NCBI GenBank assembly: GCA_900473175.1
Contig: UCKM01000012.1
Span: 1-64,000, forward strand
DNA from: Hyphomicrobiales bacterium
GTDB taxonomy: Bacteria > Pseudomonadota > Alphaproteobacteria > Rhizobiales > Rhizobiaceae
Direction: 5' to 3'
Length of the DNA stretch: 64,000 bases
The notes under the pieces were generated by a model. The model was not told the origin of the DNA, searched no databases, and saw nothing but the letters and a program-made list of their open reading frames with translations. A program made the position numbers and the translations under genes. Positions 24,422 to 33,308 of the stretch are shown piece by piece (the stretch's first letter is position 1; each line of letters opens with the position of its first letter).

Positions 24422-25801
24422 ATGTCTCTTTGGAAGCCCCGCATCGAAGCCCACGCCAGATACAAGCATCAGGGCATTGCCGATGCGCTTAAGGCCGACA
24501 TAACGCGCGGACTCATCAAATCCGGCGACGCGCTCCCGCCGCAGCGCGACATCGCCCGCGCGCTCGGCGTTGATCTTACCACAGTGACCCGTGCATTGAA
24601 TGAGGTTCGCCGTCTGGACCTCATCGAGGCGCGCACGGGCTCCGGCACCTTCGTGAAGATGCGATCCGGCCAACGGGCAGCGGCGACGCCGGCCACCGAG
24701 CTCGACCTTAGCATGAACATACCGCCGCAGCCAGTCGGGGCCGATCTGCCGGGACGGATCGCCAATGGCGTTGGCGCCCTTCTGGCCGGCGAAACGGCCC
24801 GCTTTCTCTCCTATCAGGAGACGGCCGGAACTGGGCCTGCTCGCCAAGCGGGGGCAGCGTGGCTCACGCCACGCTACGGCGCTGCGCCGGCCTTCGAGCG
24901 CCTGCTTGTCGCGGGCGGCGCCCAGAGTGCCCTCTTTGCGATCTGCAATCTTCTTGCCAATCGCGGCGCCATCTGCGCCGGAGCCATGACCTATCCTGGC
25001 CTGAAATCGATCGCCGCGGCCCTCGGGCTGACCATCCACCCTCTGGCCATGGACAAGCACGGCATCGTCCCCGCGGCGTTCGAGGAATGCTGCCGGCGCG
25101 CTGCCCCAAGCGCCCTCTATGTCATCCCATCCATCGACAACCCGACGACGGCAACCATGCCCCTTGAGCGGCGGCAGGACATTGCGGCAATCGCCAACCG
25201 CTACCGCGTCGCCATCATCGAGGACGACCCCTATGCGGAGCTTCTCGATCAGCCACTCCCGGCGCTGGCAACGTTCGCTCCTGACCTTACCTGGCACATC
25301 GCTACCCTTTCAAAATGCGCGAGCCCGGCGCTGCGGGTCGCCTATGTCGCCTGCCCTTCGCCGCTCGATGTGCTTAAGCTTGCCGCAAGCCTTCGCGCCA
25401 GCAATCCCGGCGCCTCGCCTCTGCTTGCCGCGCTTGCCACCAGTTGGATCGAGGACGGCACGTTGCAACAGATCGCGTTGGCGATCCGGGCCGAAAGCCG
25501 GGCGCGCCAGGGCCTTGCCGCTACCATTCTTCATGACTGGACCTATGCCGCCGAACCGGCCGGGCACCATCTGTGGCTGACGCTTCCCGAACAGTGGCAC
25601 GCCAGCGAGTTTGCCGCGCTGGCCCGCCGGTCCGGCCTCGGCATTGTGCCGGCATCCGCATTCAGCACCGGACCATCCGGGATCGAAGCTGTCCGTGTCT
25701 CACTGGGCGCGGCGCCCGATAGGGCAAGCCTCGGCGAAGGTCTGGCGCTCCTCGACAGGCTGCTGCGCGAGGCCACGTTCAGTCCGGGGATGATCGTCTA
25801 G
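24422..25801 (+). CDS. MocR/GntR-type PLP-dependent regulator
   Basis: 459 residues. A GntR-type winged helix (about 12-78: GIADALKADITRGLIKSGDALPPQRDIA then LGVDLTTVTRALNEV and GTFVKM) is joined to an aminotransferase-like domain. IPSIDNPT, IIEDDPYAEL and TLSKCASPALR carry the PLP-binding elements, with Lys298 as the probable Schiff-base lysine. MocR proteins sense PLP or an amine/amino acid bound through PLP. Palindromic operators upstream point to autoregulation and control of the divergent DUF983 gene, which is not an obvious metabolic target. Confidence 0.93.
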   Translation: MSLWKPRIEAHARYKHQGIADALKADITRGLIKSGDALPPQRDIARALGVDLTTVTRALNEVRRLDLIEARTGSGTFVKMRSGQRAAATPATELDLSMNIPPQPVGADLPGRIANGVGALLAGETARFLSYQETAGTGPARQAGAAWLTPRYGAAPAFERLLVAGGAQSALFAICNLLANRGAICAGAMTYPGLKSIAAALGLTIHPLAMDKHGIVPAAFEECCRRAAPSALYVIPSIDNPTTATMPLERRQDIAAIANRYRVAIIEDDPYAELLDQPLPALATFAPDLTWHIATLSKCASPALRVAYVACPSPLDVLKLAASLRASNPGASPLLAALATSWIEDGTLQQIALAIRAESRARQGLAATILHDWTYAAEPAGHHLWLTLPEQWHASEFAALARRSGLGIVPASAFSTGPSGIEAVRVSLGAAPDRASLGEGLALLDRLLREATFSPGMIV

Positions 25802-25820
25802 AGCCAAACCTTCACTTCGG

Positions 25821-26654
25821 TCACTGCAACTGTGCGCAAACACCCGGATCCGATTGAACATATTTTTGAACCTCCGACAGCATTGAATCGCATTCCAATC
25901 TGACCTCGGCCTGCTTCTTTCTTATTGGGCCGAATTCGCCCTTGCTGCCACCACTCGTGCGCATGAGGACGGCAGCGTATTCCGTCGCGAAGGCGGGGCA
26001 TGCCTTTGTCAATTTTTGCCATTCGGCACCTTGACCCTCGCCCCATGTCTTCGCATCCCATTCCTTGCACGCGACCCTGGACTTGAACACATCCAGCAGA
26101 CACCCTTTCGTGTCGGATTGATAAAATTCAAACAAACGGGCCATCTCGGGACTCGCGACCCTCGCACCCCAGGATGTTTGGAACAGACCTGCTTCGGCGC
26201 TATCTGCCGTGCTGAAATCTGCACTTTTGTCCCTGCCAACGCAGTATTGGCCGGAGCTTTCCATCATGCCCAGGCCAAACAGCAGCGTATAGCTGTGGCG
26301 CAGCGTGTCTACGCCGCTTTGGCTGTTGCTGAGGCCGCTTTTCGAAAACTCATCCTTGTACCAGGCAAGTCCGTCCTTGCGCTCGGAAGCGCCGCCCACA
26401 CCCATCGCCGACGAGACCACCTTCACATCGGGCCGGTCAGGGTGACACACCGCCTTGGCGTAGACCAGCGCAACCCCGCGGATGAACGCCTTGGGTGCGA
26501 TTCCGCGCCTGTGGGACCAGTTCACGGAGGCACATGTTGATTTTTCGGCAATCTTCGAAATGTGTTCGACCGCCTGATCTGCGAAGGCGCTGGATGAGAC
26601 ACCTAAAACTGCCAGAAGGCCCATGCAAGAAAGAGCGGCAACGACGGTCTTCAT
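25821..26654 (-). CDS. Secreted lysozyme-fold-like protein, hypothetical
   Basis: 277 residues. A Sec signal (MKTVVAALSCMGLLAVLGVSSSAFA) opens the protein. The centre has GLGMMESSGQYCVGRD followed by EAGLFQTSWGA. An E-S-S-G glutamate on a helix followed by a GLFQ/GLMQ turn is the hallmark of the lysozyme-like/SLT fold, so a peptidoglycan-active role is possible. Several cysteines suggest disulfides in the periplasm. I do not recognise the exact family. The ATG at 26654 is preferred over a TTG five codons upstream. It is convergent with the MocR gene. Confidence 0.65.
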   Translation of the reverse strand: MKTVVAALSCMGLLAVLGVSSSAFADQAVEHISKIAEKSTCASVNWSHRRGIAPKAFIRGVALVYAKAVCHPDRPDVKVVSSAMGVGGASERKDGLAWYKDEFSKSGLSNSQSGVDTLRHSYTLLFGLGMMESSGQYCVGRDKSADFSTADSAEAGLFQTSWGARVASPEMARLFEFYQSDTKGCLLDVFKSRVACKEWDAKTWGEGQGAEWQKLTKACPAFATEYAAVLMRTSGGSKGEFGPIRKKQAEVRLECDSMLSEVQKYVQSDPGVCAQLQ

Positions 26655-26930
26655 TTGAGATTTCCCCAACCTCTCGGTATTGCAAATATAAAAGGCGTTG
26701 CCGCTACTGTAAACTTAACAGAAGGTATGAATTATTTCAGACGCGCGCGAGTGTCACACAAAATATATACTGCAACATTCTTGTTTAGTCGGCATGCCAA
26801 CTTGTCTTTGTAGGACCATGGCGCCTGGCCCACCTGTCTGATCCGGCTTCGGAAGGCCTTGACCATGCCGGCAAGACGGGGCTTTGATCGGACCAATGCA
26901 CCCTGCATCGGCATTGGAATTGAGAACGAA

Positions 26931-27662
26931 ATGGCACAGAACATCTACGACAAACCGGAGTTCTTCGCGGGCTACAGCGCGCTGCAGCGTTCGGTTGAAG
27001 GGCTCGGCGGTGCTGCGGAATGGCCCGCCATCCGCGCCCGAATGCCCGACCTCAAGGGCAAGCGGGTCATCGATCTTGGCTGTGGCTTTGGCTGGTTTTC
27101 GCGCTGGGCCCAGGAGCAAGAGGCGGCGCATGTGCTCGGTGTCGACCTCTCCGAGAACATGATCGCACGCGCGAAAGCCGATACCAACGACCAGGGGATC
27201 GAATACGAGATCGCTAATCTCGACCATTACGAGTTGCCGAAACATGCGTTCGATTTCGCCTATAGTTCACTGGCCTTTCATTATATCAGCGACTTCAAGC
27301 GACTGATCGCCACGATCCATGAGGGCCTCCTGCCGGGAGCGCACCTCCTTTTTACGATTGAGCACCCGATCTATATGGCGCCGACCAGGCCGGGATGGCA
27401 GGCCACGGAGGGGGGCAAGCTATGGCCGGTCAATCAATATTCCGTCGAAGGGCGCCGCATCACCGACTGGCTTGCCAAGGGCGTCGTAAAATACCACCGC
27501 ACCTTGGGCACCACCTTGAACACGCTCATCGACAACGGCTTTTCAATCCAGCACGTGGAGGAATGGCAGCCGGACGATGATCAGATCAAAAGGAACCCCG
27601 ATCTCGCCGAGGAACGGGAGCGGCCAATGATCCTCATCGTCGATGCACAGCGAACGTTCTAG
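26931..27662 (+). CDS. Class I SAM-dependent methyltransferase
   Basis: 243 residues. The SAM-binding motif I is VIDLGCGFGWFSRWA (near residue 46-60), followed by VLGVDLSENMIARA (motif post-I) and FDFAYSSLAFHYI (motif II/III). HLLFTIEHPIYMAP and NGFSIQHVEEWQP are typical of Methyltransf_11/25 proteins of small-molecule type. The substrate is unknown. The ATG at 26931 has a GAGAAC ribosome binding site; the open frame from 26859 adds residues that look unconserved. Its stop overlaps the convergent ogt stop by 4 nt. Confidence 0.88.
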   Translation: MAQNIYDKPEFFAGYSALQRSVEGLGGAAEWPAIRARMPDLKGKRVIDLGCGFGWFSRWAQEQEAAHVLGVDLSENMIARAKADTNDQGIEYEIANLDHYELPKHAFDFAYSSLAFHYISDFKRLIATIHEGLLPGAHLLFTIEHPIYMAPTRPGWQATEGGKLWPVNQYSVEGRRITDWLAKGVVKYHRTLGTTLNTLIDNGFSIQHVEEWQPDDDQIKRNPDLAEERERPMILIVDAQRTF

Positions 27663-28227
27663 AAGAAACTGCCCTGTGCGGTGATCGGATGGAATACCGG
27701 CCGGCCGGCCATACCTGCCAGCACCCGATGCTCCAGATCGAGCAGGAACCGCTTGCGCCGCTGGCCGCCGCCATAGCCGGTCAGCGCGCCATCCGACCCG
27801 ATCACCCTGTGACAGGGAACGACGATGGCAACGCGATTCTGCCCATTGGCCGCACCGACGGCGCGACTGGACCCCGGCTTGCCAATGCCTCGCGCCATGT
27901 CGCCATAGGATCGCGTCTCGCCGTAGGGAATTTGCTGCAGCCTTGACCACACGTGGCACTGGAAGGAATTGCCCGGCAAAGCCAGCTGCGTGTTGAACAC
28001 CGTGAGCGTTCCGGCAAAATAAGCCCGAAGTTCCGTTTCAATCTGATCGAGGATACGGTTGCACCCAGGCTTGATCGTGTGGCCGAGCGTTGTTGCAACT
28101 CCTCAATTTCCGCAGGCAAGGCCGGCCTGTCGTCAAACTCTAGCAACGACAGTGCGTCGTCGCTTGCCATTGCCATCATCGGGCCGACTGGTGTCTCGAT
28201 CGTTTTGTGCAGCAGCAGTTTTGTCAC
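27659..28227 (-). pseudogene. ogt: Methylated-DNA-protein cysteine methyltransferase, frameshifted
   Basis: The gene would encode about 189 residues of Ogt, which repairs O6-alkylguanine by taking the alkyl group onto a cysteine. The N-terminal part (LLLHKTIETPVGPMMAMAS) is read from a GTG at 28227. The rest (FQCHVWSRLQQIPYGETRSYGD, AIVVPCHRVIGSDG with the acceptor Cys) is read from another frame. A single missing base near 28086 explains the switch: restoring one T turns CGC-TCGGCCAC into CGC-TTC-GGC-CAC (Arg-Phe-Gly-His). The total of 569 nt is one short of a multiple of three. It is either a recent mutation or a sequencing error. An internal start giving the C-terminal 113 residues would keep the active site but lose the N-terminal domain. 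Confidence 0.85.
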
Positions 28228-28322
28228 GTCATTACCCGATGATTGAGAAGATCCCGCGACTTTACCGCGCTGGGACAGGTCGCCCACCCGATTCCGGAAT
28301 GAACGCCGGCTAACCGATGATG

Positions 28323-29087
28323 TCAGGCCCTGGACGCGACCGTAACTGTCGTGCCGGCCGCGTGCAGCGCCTGGAGAATATCGTCCGGCGGGTCACGATC
28401 GGTTACAAGCTCGTCAAAACCGCTGAGATCGCAGACTTGCACCAGCCCGCGCCGCCCGAATTTCGATGCGTCGGTGATCGCAATTGCCCGCGCCCCGCGC
28501 GACAAAACCGTGCGGGCAAACTCTGCCTCGGCGAGGTCGTAATCGGTGACCCCGCCGGGTGCGTCGAGTGCGCCCACCGAAATGACGGAATGGGCAACGC
28601 TGAAGCGGCTGACGAACTCGATCGCCGAGACACCGAAAGCCGCGCCGCTATCACTGCGCAATTCGCCGCCCGCCATGAAAACCCTGTTGCCGTTGACCGT
28701 GGCGAGCGTACGGGCGATATCGGATGAGTTGGTGACAACGGTCAGATTGCGGTGTTGCAGCAACTCGCGGGCAAGAAAGCTTGTGGTCGTTCCAGTGTCG
28801 AGCATGATGGATTCGCCGTTGCGGATTGTCCCGGCCACCCATTGTGCGATGAGGCGCTTGGCACCCGCGTTCTCGCGCATGCGCAGTTCGAACGGCGCTT
28901 CGCCCAGGTGTTGCGGCAGACCAACGGCGCCATGGACGCGGGTGATCGCCCCCTCGTCGGTCATTGGCTTCACATCGCGCCGGATCGTCTCCAGTGAGAC
29001 GCCGAGCTTCTGCGCCAAGTCGGCAATCGAGATTGTGCCCTCCTCCTGCAACAGCCGCCTGATTTCACCACGCCGCTTTGAACTCAC
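28323..29087 (-). CDS. DeoR family transcriptional regulator
   Basis: 254 residues. The N-terminal helix-turn-helix (RRGEIRRLLQEEGTISIADLAQ, LGVSLETIRRDV) is followed by the DeoR C-terminal sensor domain with GESIMLDTGTTT, TNSSDIA, VFMAGGELR and ITDASKFGRRGL. Such regulators usually bind a phosphorylated metabolite. The start is a GTG at 29087 behind a GAGG ribosome binding site. It is divergent from a choline-kinase-like gene, and direct repeats lie in between, so control of that kinase and the FAD-GcvT oxidoreductase is likely. Confidence 0.9.
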   Translation of the reverse strand: MSSKRRGEIRRLLQEEGTISIADLAQKLGVSLETIRRDVKPMTDEGAITRVHGAVGLPQHLGEAPFELRMRENAGAKRLIAQWVAGTIRNGESIMLDTGTTTSFLARELLQHRNLTVVTNSSDIARTLATVNGNRVFMAGGELRSDSGAAFGVSAIEFVSRFSVAHSVISVGALDAPGGVTDYDLAEAEFARTVLSRGARAIAITDASKFGRRGLVQVCDLSGFDELVTDRDPPDDILQALHAAGTTVTVASRA

Positions 29088-29128
29088 GTCAAAACCTCAG
29101 ATTTGATTGTTAATCAGTCATTAATACC

Positions 29129-29178
29129 ACAAATAATAGCATCAACGGGCAATAAAACCACAAATAGCCACAAAAAAT
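29129..29178. promoter_or_regulatory. Direct repeats, likely DeoR operator
   Basis: CCACAAATA occurs at 29129-29137 and 29160-29168, and CCACAAAAA at 29170-29178. DeoR-family regulators often bind tandem or inverted short A-rich repeats in their divergent promoters. The sites lie 42-91 nt upstream of the deoR-like start. Confidence 0.45.
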
Positions 29179-29230
29179 TGTTGACAGAAGGCCTAAGATG
29201 GAGGAACCTCAACGCATGGGATTAATGGTA

Positions 29231-29404
29231 GTGCGTGGTTCGACAGGCTCACCATGAGGGGGCACATCCTTGCAGGTACCCAAGATGCCGCGGGGATACG
29301 AGGTGGAAGTCTTTGCCATAGACCGATTTCCTGTTCGCGGAGAGTCCACAACCTTCATGCGACAGGACACCTTTCACATGGTGAGTCTGTCGAACCACGT
29401 ACGC
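29231..29404. repeat. Inverted-repeat element, copy A
   Basis: The left arm (29231-29260) contains GGTTCGACAGGCTCACCATG, and the right arm (about 29374-29404) carries the same sequence inverted with a few changes. The core of about 113 nt has no ORF. A second copy with nearly the same arms but an unrelated core is at 63298-63422. It has landed in the leader of the kinase gene. It resembles paired REP-type or Bru-RS-like palindromes of Brucella relatives. Confidence 0.75.
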
Positions 29405-29455
29405 ATCTGCCGATGTCCCGGCACATGCAAATACCTGATGGGGTGAGCACCGCTT

Positions 29456-30361
29456 ATGACCCCTGACGACAATCTTTCTCCCGATAGTTCCGTGGCACAA
29501 CGCATTGCCGCCTTGCCACTTTGGCAAGGAGAAATAAAGATTGCGTTGCTCAAGGGCGGCATCAGCAATGAAAGCTATGTGGTCGAGGACGCGCGGCGCA
29601 GATACGTGGTGCGCTTTGGCAAGGACTACCCGTTCCATCATGTGTTTCGCAACAGGGAGGCGATGACGGCCGAGGCGGCGCACCGCGCCGGTTTTGCCCC
29701 CGAACTATTCCATGCGGGCGATGGCGTCATGGTCACCGCATTCCTCGGTGCAAAGACCTATGACGCAGCGGATCTCCGGGCCAATATTCCGCGCATCGCC
29801 CAACTCATCCGCCAATTCCACCTTGAGATGCCGGAACACATCCAGGGTCCGGGCTTCATGTTCTGGGTCTTCCACGTCATTCGCGACTATGCCCGCACCC
29901 TGCAAGCCGGCAAGAGCCGCATGGCGCCGCATCTCGCCAACTACCTTGCCGTCGCCGCGGAAATGGAGGCTGCGCAGAAGCCTCTGCCGATCATCTTCAG
30001 CCACAATGATCTTTTGCCCGCCAATATCCTCGATGACGGAAGCCGCCTCTGGCTGATCGATTTCGAATATGCCGGCTTCTCCACCGCCATGTTCGATCTT
30101 GCGGGGCTGGCCTCCAATGCGGGATTTAACCAGCAAGAGTCCGAAGCCCTGCTTGAGGCCTATTTCCAGGCACCGGCGGACGCTGCACTCAAGCGCGCTC
30201 ATGCGGCCATGCAATGCGCCTCGCTCTTGCGCGAAGCCATGTGGAGCATGGTCTCCGAACTCTACCTCAGCGCCCCGGGCGTCGATTATGTCGCCTACAC
30301 CACCGATAATTTGCAGCGGCTGGAGCAGGCGCTCGACCATTACAGAACGACCTACACATGA
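29456..30361 (+). CDS. Choline/ethanolamine-kinase-like phosphotransferase
   Basis: 301 residues of the APH/choline kinase fold. LKGGISNESYVV forms the nucleotide loop, SHNDLLPANIL (about 183) is the Brenner catalytic motif, and WLIDFEYAG (about 200) is the metal-binding DxE segment. It phosphorylates an alcohol group on a small molecule; choline or ethanolamine fits the family, but the true substrate is unknown. It precedes the dimethylglycine dehydrogenase-like gene and is divergent from a DeoR gene. DeoR regulators usually sense phosphorylated compounds, which would match a kinase product. Confidence 0.85.
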   Translation: MTPDDNLSPDSSVAQRIAALPLWQGEIKIALLKGGISNESYVVEDARRRYVVRFGKDYPFHHVFRNREAMTAEAAHRAGFAPELFHAGDGVMVTAFLGAKTYDAADLRANIPRIAQLIRQFHLEMPEHIQGPGFMFWVFHVIRDYARTLQAGKSRMAPHLANYLAVAAEMEAAQKPLPIIFSHNDLLPANILDDGSRLWLIDFEYAGFSTAMFDLAGLASNAGFNQQESEALLEAYFQAPADAALKRAHAAMQCASLLREAMWSMVSELYLSAPGVDYVAYTTDNLQRLEQALDHYRTTYT

Positions 30362-30389
30362 ATTGTGAGACATTGATGCGCATGTTCCG

Positions 30390-30543
30390 TCCCCCTCTGG
30401 GCTGCCGCCCATCTCCCCCGCAAGGGGGGAGATCGAATTGGAACGCGTGGCCGCCAATCGCCCCGATCGAAGCCTGTACGGAAGCGTATTGCAAGCTGAT
30501 CTCCCCCCTTGCGGGGGAGATGTCCGGCAGGACAGAGGGGGGT
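30390..30543. repeat. Dispersed palindromic repeat element
   Basis: Inverted arms (CCCCCTCTGGGCTGCCGCCC with a CTCCCCC-gcaa-GGGGGGAG hairpin on the left, and the complementary GGGGGAGATGTCCGGCAGGA with AGAGGGGGG on the right) enclose about 65 nt. It is the same family as 12877-13032 in the arms; the cores differ. It lies between the kinase and the oxidoreductase genes, which probably still share a transcript. Confidence 0.8.
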
Positions 30544-30599
30544 GGCCCCTATAGACAACCCTTTATCCGCTTGCCGCGATCAGTTGGAAGAATTGCACG

Positions 30600-33041
30600 A
30601 TGACATTGCCCACCCATGCCCAGATCGTCGTCATAGGCGGCGGAATCATCGGCTGCTCCACAGCCTATCATCTTGCGAGGGACCACAAGGCGGACGTGGT
30701 TCTCCTCGAAATGGGCCAGCTGACTTCGGGTTCCACCTGGCATGCGGCGGGTCTTGTCGGCCAGCTGCGCTCATCCGCTTCGATCACCCGCGTGCTGAAA
30801 TATTCGGTCGACCTCTACAAGCGGCTTGACGCCGAGACCGGTCTTGCCACCGGCTGGAAGATGACAGGATGCCTGCGCCTTGCGACCAATCAGGACCGCT
30901 GGACGGAATTCCGCCGGCTGGCGACCACGGCAGGAAGCTTCGGCATGGAGATGCACCTGCTTTCACCGCAGGAGGTAAAGGCAATGTTTCCGCTGATGCG
31001 GGTCGACGACCTTATTGGCGCAAGCTGGCTGCCCACGGACGGCCAGGCCAGCCCCTCGGACATCACCCAGTCGCTGGCGCGCGGCGCCCGGATGCACGGG
31101 GCGAAGCTCATCGAGAATATCCGCGTTACCGGTTTTGACATGGAGGGCGAGCGCGTCGTCAAGGTCAAGACCGACAAGGGTGATATTGCCTGCGAAAAGG
31201 TGGTCAACTGCGCGGGTCAGTGGGCGCGGCAAGTCGGTGAGATGGCTGGCATCAATGTGCCGCTGCAACCCATCAAGCATCAGTACGTCATTACCGAGAA
31301 GATCGAGGGCCTGTCTTCCAATGCACCGACCATTCGGGACCCGGACCGCCGCACCTATTTCAAGGAGGAAGTCGGCGGTCTGGTAATGGGCGGCTATGAG
31401 CCAAACCCACAAGCCTGGATGACCGGCGACGTGCCCAACGACTGGCAGTTCCGCCTGTTCGACGACGATTTCGACCATTTCGAACAGCATATGGTTCAGG
31501 CGATCGAGCGCATCCCGGCGCTCGAAGACGCCGGCGTCAAGCAGATGATCAACGGTCCCGAAAGCTTCACGCCCGATGGCAATTTCATCCTCGGGGTCGC
31601 GCCGGAATGCTCCAACATGTTCGTCGGCGCGGGTTTCAACGCCTTCGGCATCGCATCGGGCGGTGGCGCCGGCTGGGTGCTGGCGCAGTGGGCCATCGAT
31701 GGGGAAGCGCCGCTCGATTTGTGGACGGTCGATATAAGGCGCTTCTCCAATCTGCACCGCGATCGTCAATGGGTTCTCGACCGTACGCTCGAAGCCTACG
31801 GCAAGCACTACACCGTCGGCTTTCCGCATGAGGAATATGCATCCGGTCGCCCGGCCATTGTGTCACCGCTCTATGAACGCCTGAAAAAACACCGCGCCGT
31901 CTTCGGCTCCAAGCTTGGCTGGGAACGTCCGAACTGGTTCGCGCCGCAAGGCGTGGCTGTGGAAGACGTCTATTCGATGGGCCGCCAGAACTGGTTTGCC
32001 GCCGTGGGCGGCGAACACCGCCACGTGCGTGAAAAAGTCGGCATCTTCGATCAGTCGTCCTTCGCCAAGTTCGAGCTTGCCGGCAAGGATGCTGGCAAGG
32101 CGCTCGACCATATTTGCGCCAATGACGTGTCGAAACCGGCTGGCCGGTTGACCTACACGCAATTGCTCAACACTCGCGGCGGCATCGAATGCGACCTGAC
32201 CGTCGCGCGCCTTGCCGAGGACAGATTCTACATCGTCACCGGAACAGGCTTCCGCACCCATGACTTTGCCTGGATAAGGGACCATATCGGCGACGGCCTC
32301 GATGCCAGGCTCACCGACATCACCGAAGCGTTTGGCACCCTCTCCCTGATGGGACCGAGAGCCCGCGACGTCCTGGCTAAGGTCACCAGTGCCGACGTTG
32401 GCCAAGCCGCCTTTCCGTTTGGCCATGTGCGCGAGATCGAGATCGCCGGAACGATGGTGCGGGCACTGCGCGTCACCTATGTCGGTGAACTCGGCTGGGA
32501 GTTGCATGTGCCGATCGATGCTACCGGCGCGGTCTTCGACGCCCTCATGCAGGCCGGCGAGGCGTTCGGCATCAGGCCGGTCGGCTATCGCGCCCTAGAG
32601 TCGCTGCGGCTGGAAAAAGGTTACCGCGCCTGGGGCTCCGACATCACGCCGAACGACTCGCCCTTCGAAGCGGGGCTCGGCTGGGCCGTCAAGCTCACGA
32701 AGAACGTCGATTTCATCGGCCGCACGGCGGTTGACGCCATTCATGCCGCACCGTTGAAAAAACGGCTGGCCGGGTTCACGGTCATGGATAAGGAGGTGGT
32801 GCTCCTCGGCCGCGAAACGATCCTGCGCAACGGCAAACAGGTGGGCTACCTTACCAGCGGCGGCTATGGCTACACCGTCGATCGCCCGATCGGCTTCGGC
32901 TATGTGCGTAACGCCGAAGGTGTCAGCGACGCGTTCCTTGCCGAAGGCAATTATGAACTGATCGTCGCCAATGAACGCTTCGCCGCCGAGCTTCATATGA
33001 GGCCGCTTTACGACCCCGGCAACGATCGGGTGAAGGACTGA
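30600..33041 (+). CDS. Dimethylglycine/sarcosine dehydrogenase-like FAD-GcvT protein
   Basis: 813 residues. An N-terminal DAO-type FAD domain (VVIGGGIIGCSTAYHLA, residues 10-26) carries the segment STWHAAG with His48, the position of covalent FAD attachment in dimethylglycine and sarcosine dehydrogenases. An FAO_M linker follows (about 370-425). The C-terminal half is a GcvT-type tetrahydrofolate domain (about 430-800, ending in a GCV_T_C barrel with GYLTSGGYGYTVDRPIGFGYV). The family oxidises N-methyl groups of glycine derivatives and passes the carbon to folate. The exact substrate here is unknown. It appears to form an operon with the upstream kinase despite an intervening repeat. Confidence 0.9.
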   Translation: MTLPTHAQIVVIGGGIIGCSTAYHLARDHKADVVLLEMGQLTSGSTWHAAGLVGQLRSSASITRVLKYSVDLYKRLDAETGLATGWKMTGCLRLATNQDRWTEFRRLATTAGSFGMEMHLLSPQEVKAMFPLMRVDDLIGASWLPTDGQASPSDITQSLARGARMHGAKLIENIRVTGFDMEGERVVKVKTDKGDIACEKVVNCAGQWARQVGEMAGINVPLQPIKHQYVITEKIEGLSSNAPTIRDPDRRTYFKEEVGGLVMGGYEPNPQAWMTGDVPNDWQFRLFDDDFDHFEQHMVQAIERIPALEDAGVKQMINGPESFTPDGNFILGVAPECSNMFVGAGFNAFGIASGGGAGWVLAQWAIDGEAPLDLWTVDIRRFSNLHRDRQWVLDRTLEAYGKHYTVGFPHEEYASGRPAIVSPLYERLKKHRAVFGSKLGWERPNWFAPQGVAVEDVYSMGRQNWFAAVGGEHRHVREKVGIFDQSSFAKFELAGKDAGKALDHICANDVSKPAGRLTYTQLLNTRGGIECDLTVARLAEDRFYIVTGTGFRTHDFAWIRDHIGDGLDARLTDITEAFGTLSLMGPRARDVLAKVTSADVGQAAFPFGHVREIEIAGTMVRALRVTYVGELGWELHVPIDATGAVFDALMQAGEAFGIRPVGYRALESLRLEKGYRAWGSDITPNDSPFEAGLGWAVKLTKNVDFIGRTAVDAIHAAPLKKRLAGFTVMDKEVVLLGRETILRNGKQVGYLTSGGYGYTVDRPIGFGYVRNAEGVSDAFLAEGNYELIVANERFAAELHMRPLYDPGNDRVKD

Positions 33042-33308
33042 GACGGCTTTTGCAGCTTTCTCCTTGAGAAACGCGATGCTGTTGAAAGGAAACTGCTGAC
33101 TCTTGCGCAACAATTCCCGAAATGTGTGCGAAAATCGCCAGTTTTAGCTCGCATTTTTCAACTTCTGATCCGGGCTTGAAGTGCACGAAGTTGTGTTTTC
33201 GCAAACCCGACCCAAGGGCTTGACTTTGCTTCTGGACAAGACCAAATGACAGCGCGCGGGTCCTCGCATTTGCAAGCCTGTGCATCTTTCAACCGGAGTT
33301 TATCTCTC
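33042..33308. other. Upstream part of the mgtE leader region
   Basis: Between the oxidoreductase stop and the upstream ORF I see no gene, hairpin of note or repeat. The mgtE promoter must lie here, but no convincing -35/-10 pair could be read by eye. Confidence 0.4.

Larger units (their letters stand above)
29088..29455. other. 368-nt divergent intergenic region with repeat element
   Basis: This gap separates the DeoR gene from the kinase gene. From left to right it holds AT-rich sequence with CCACAAA direct repeats (29129-29178), a TTGACA hexamer at 29183 without a good partner -10, a GGAGGAACC ribosome-binding-like site before an ATG at 29218 (a 13-codon ORF that runs into the repeat), and the palindromic element at 29231-29404. 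Confidence 0.6.

Noticed and set aside
29183-29210. Sigma-70 promoter starting at TTGACA (29183)
   Set aside because: No acceptable -10 hexamer at 16-18 nt spacing; TAAGAT at 29196 is too close.
29231-29404. CRISPR repeat
   Set aside because: Only two arms per site in opposite orientation, no regular array or cas genes.
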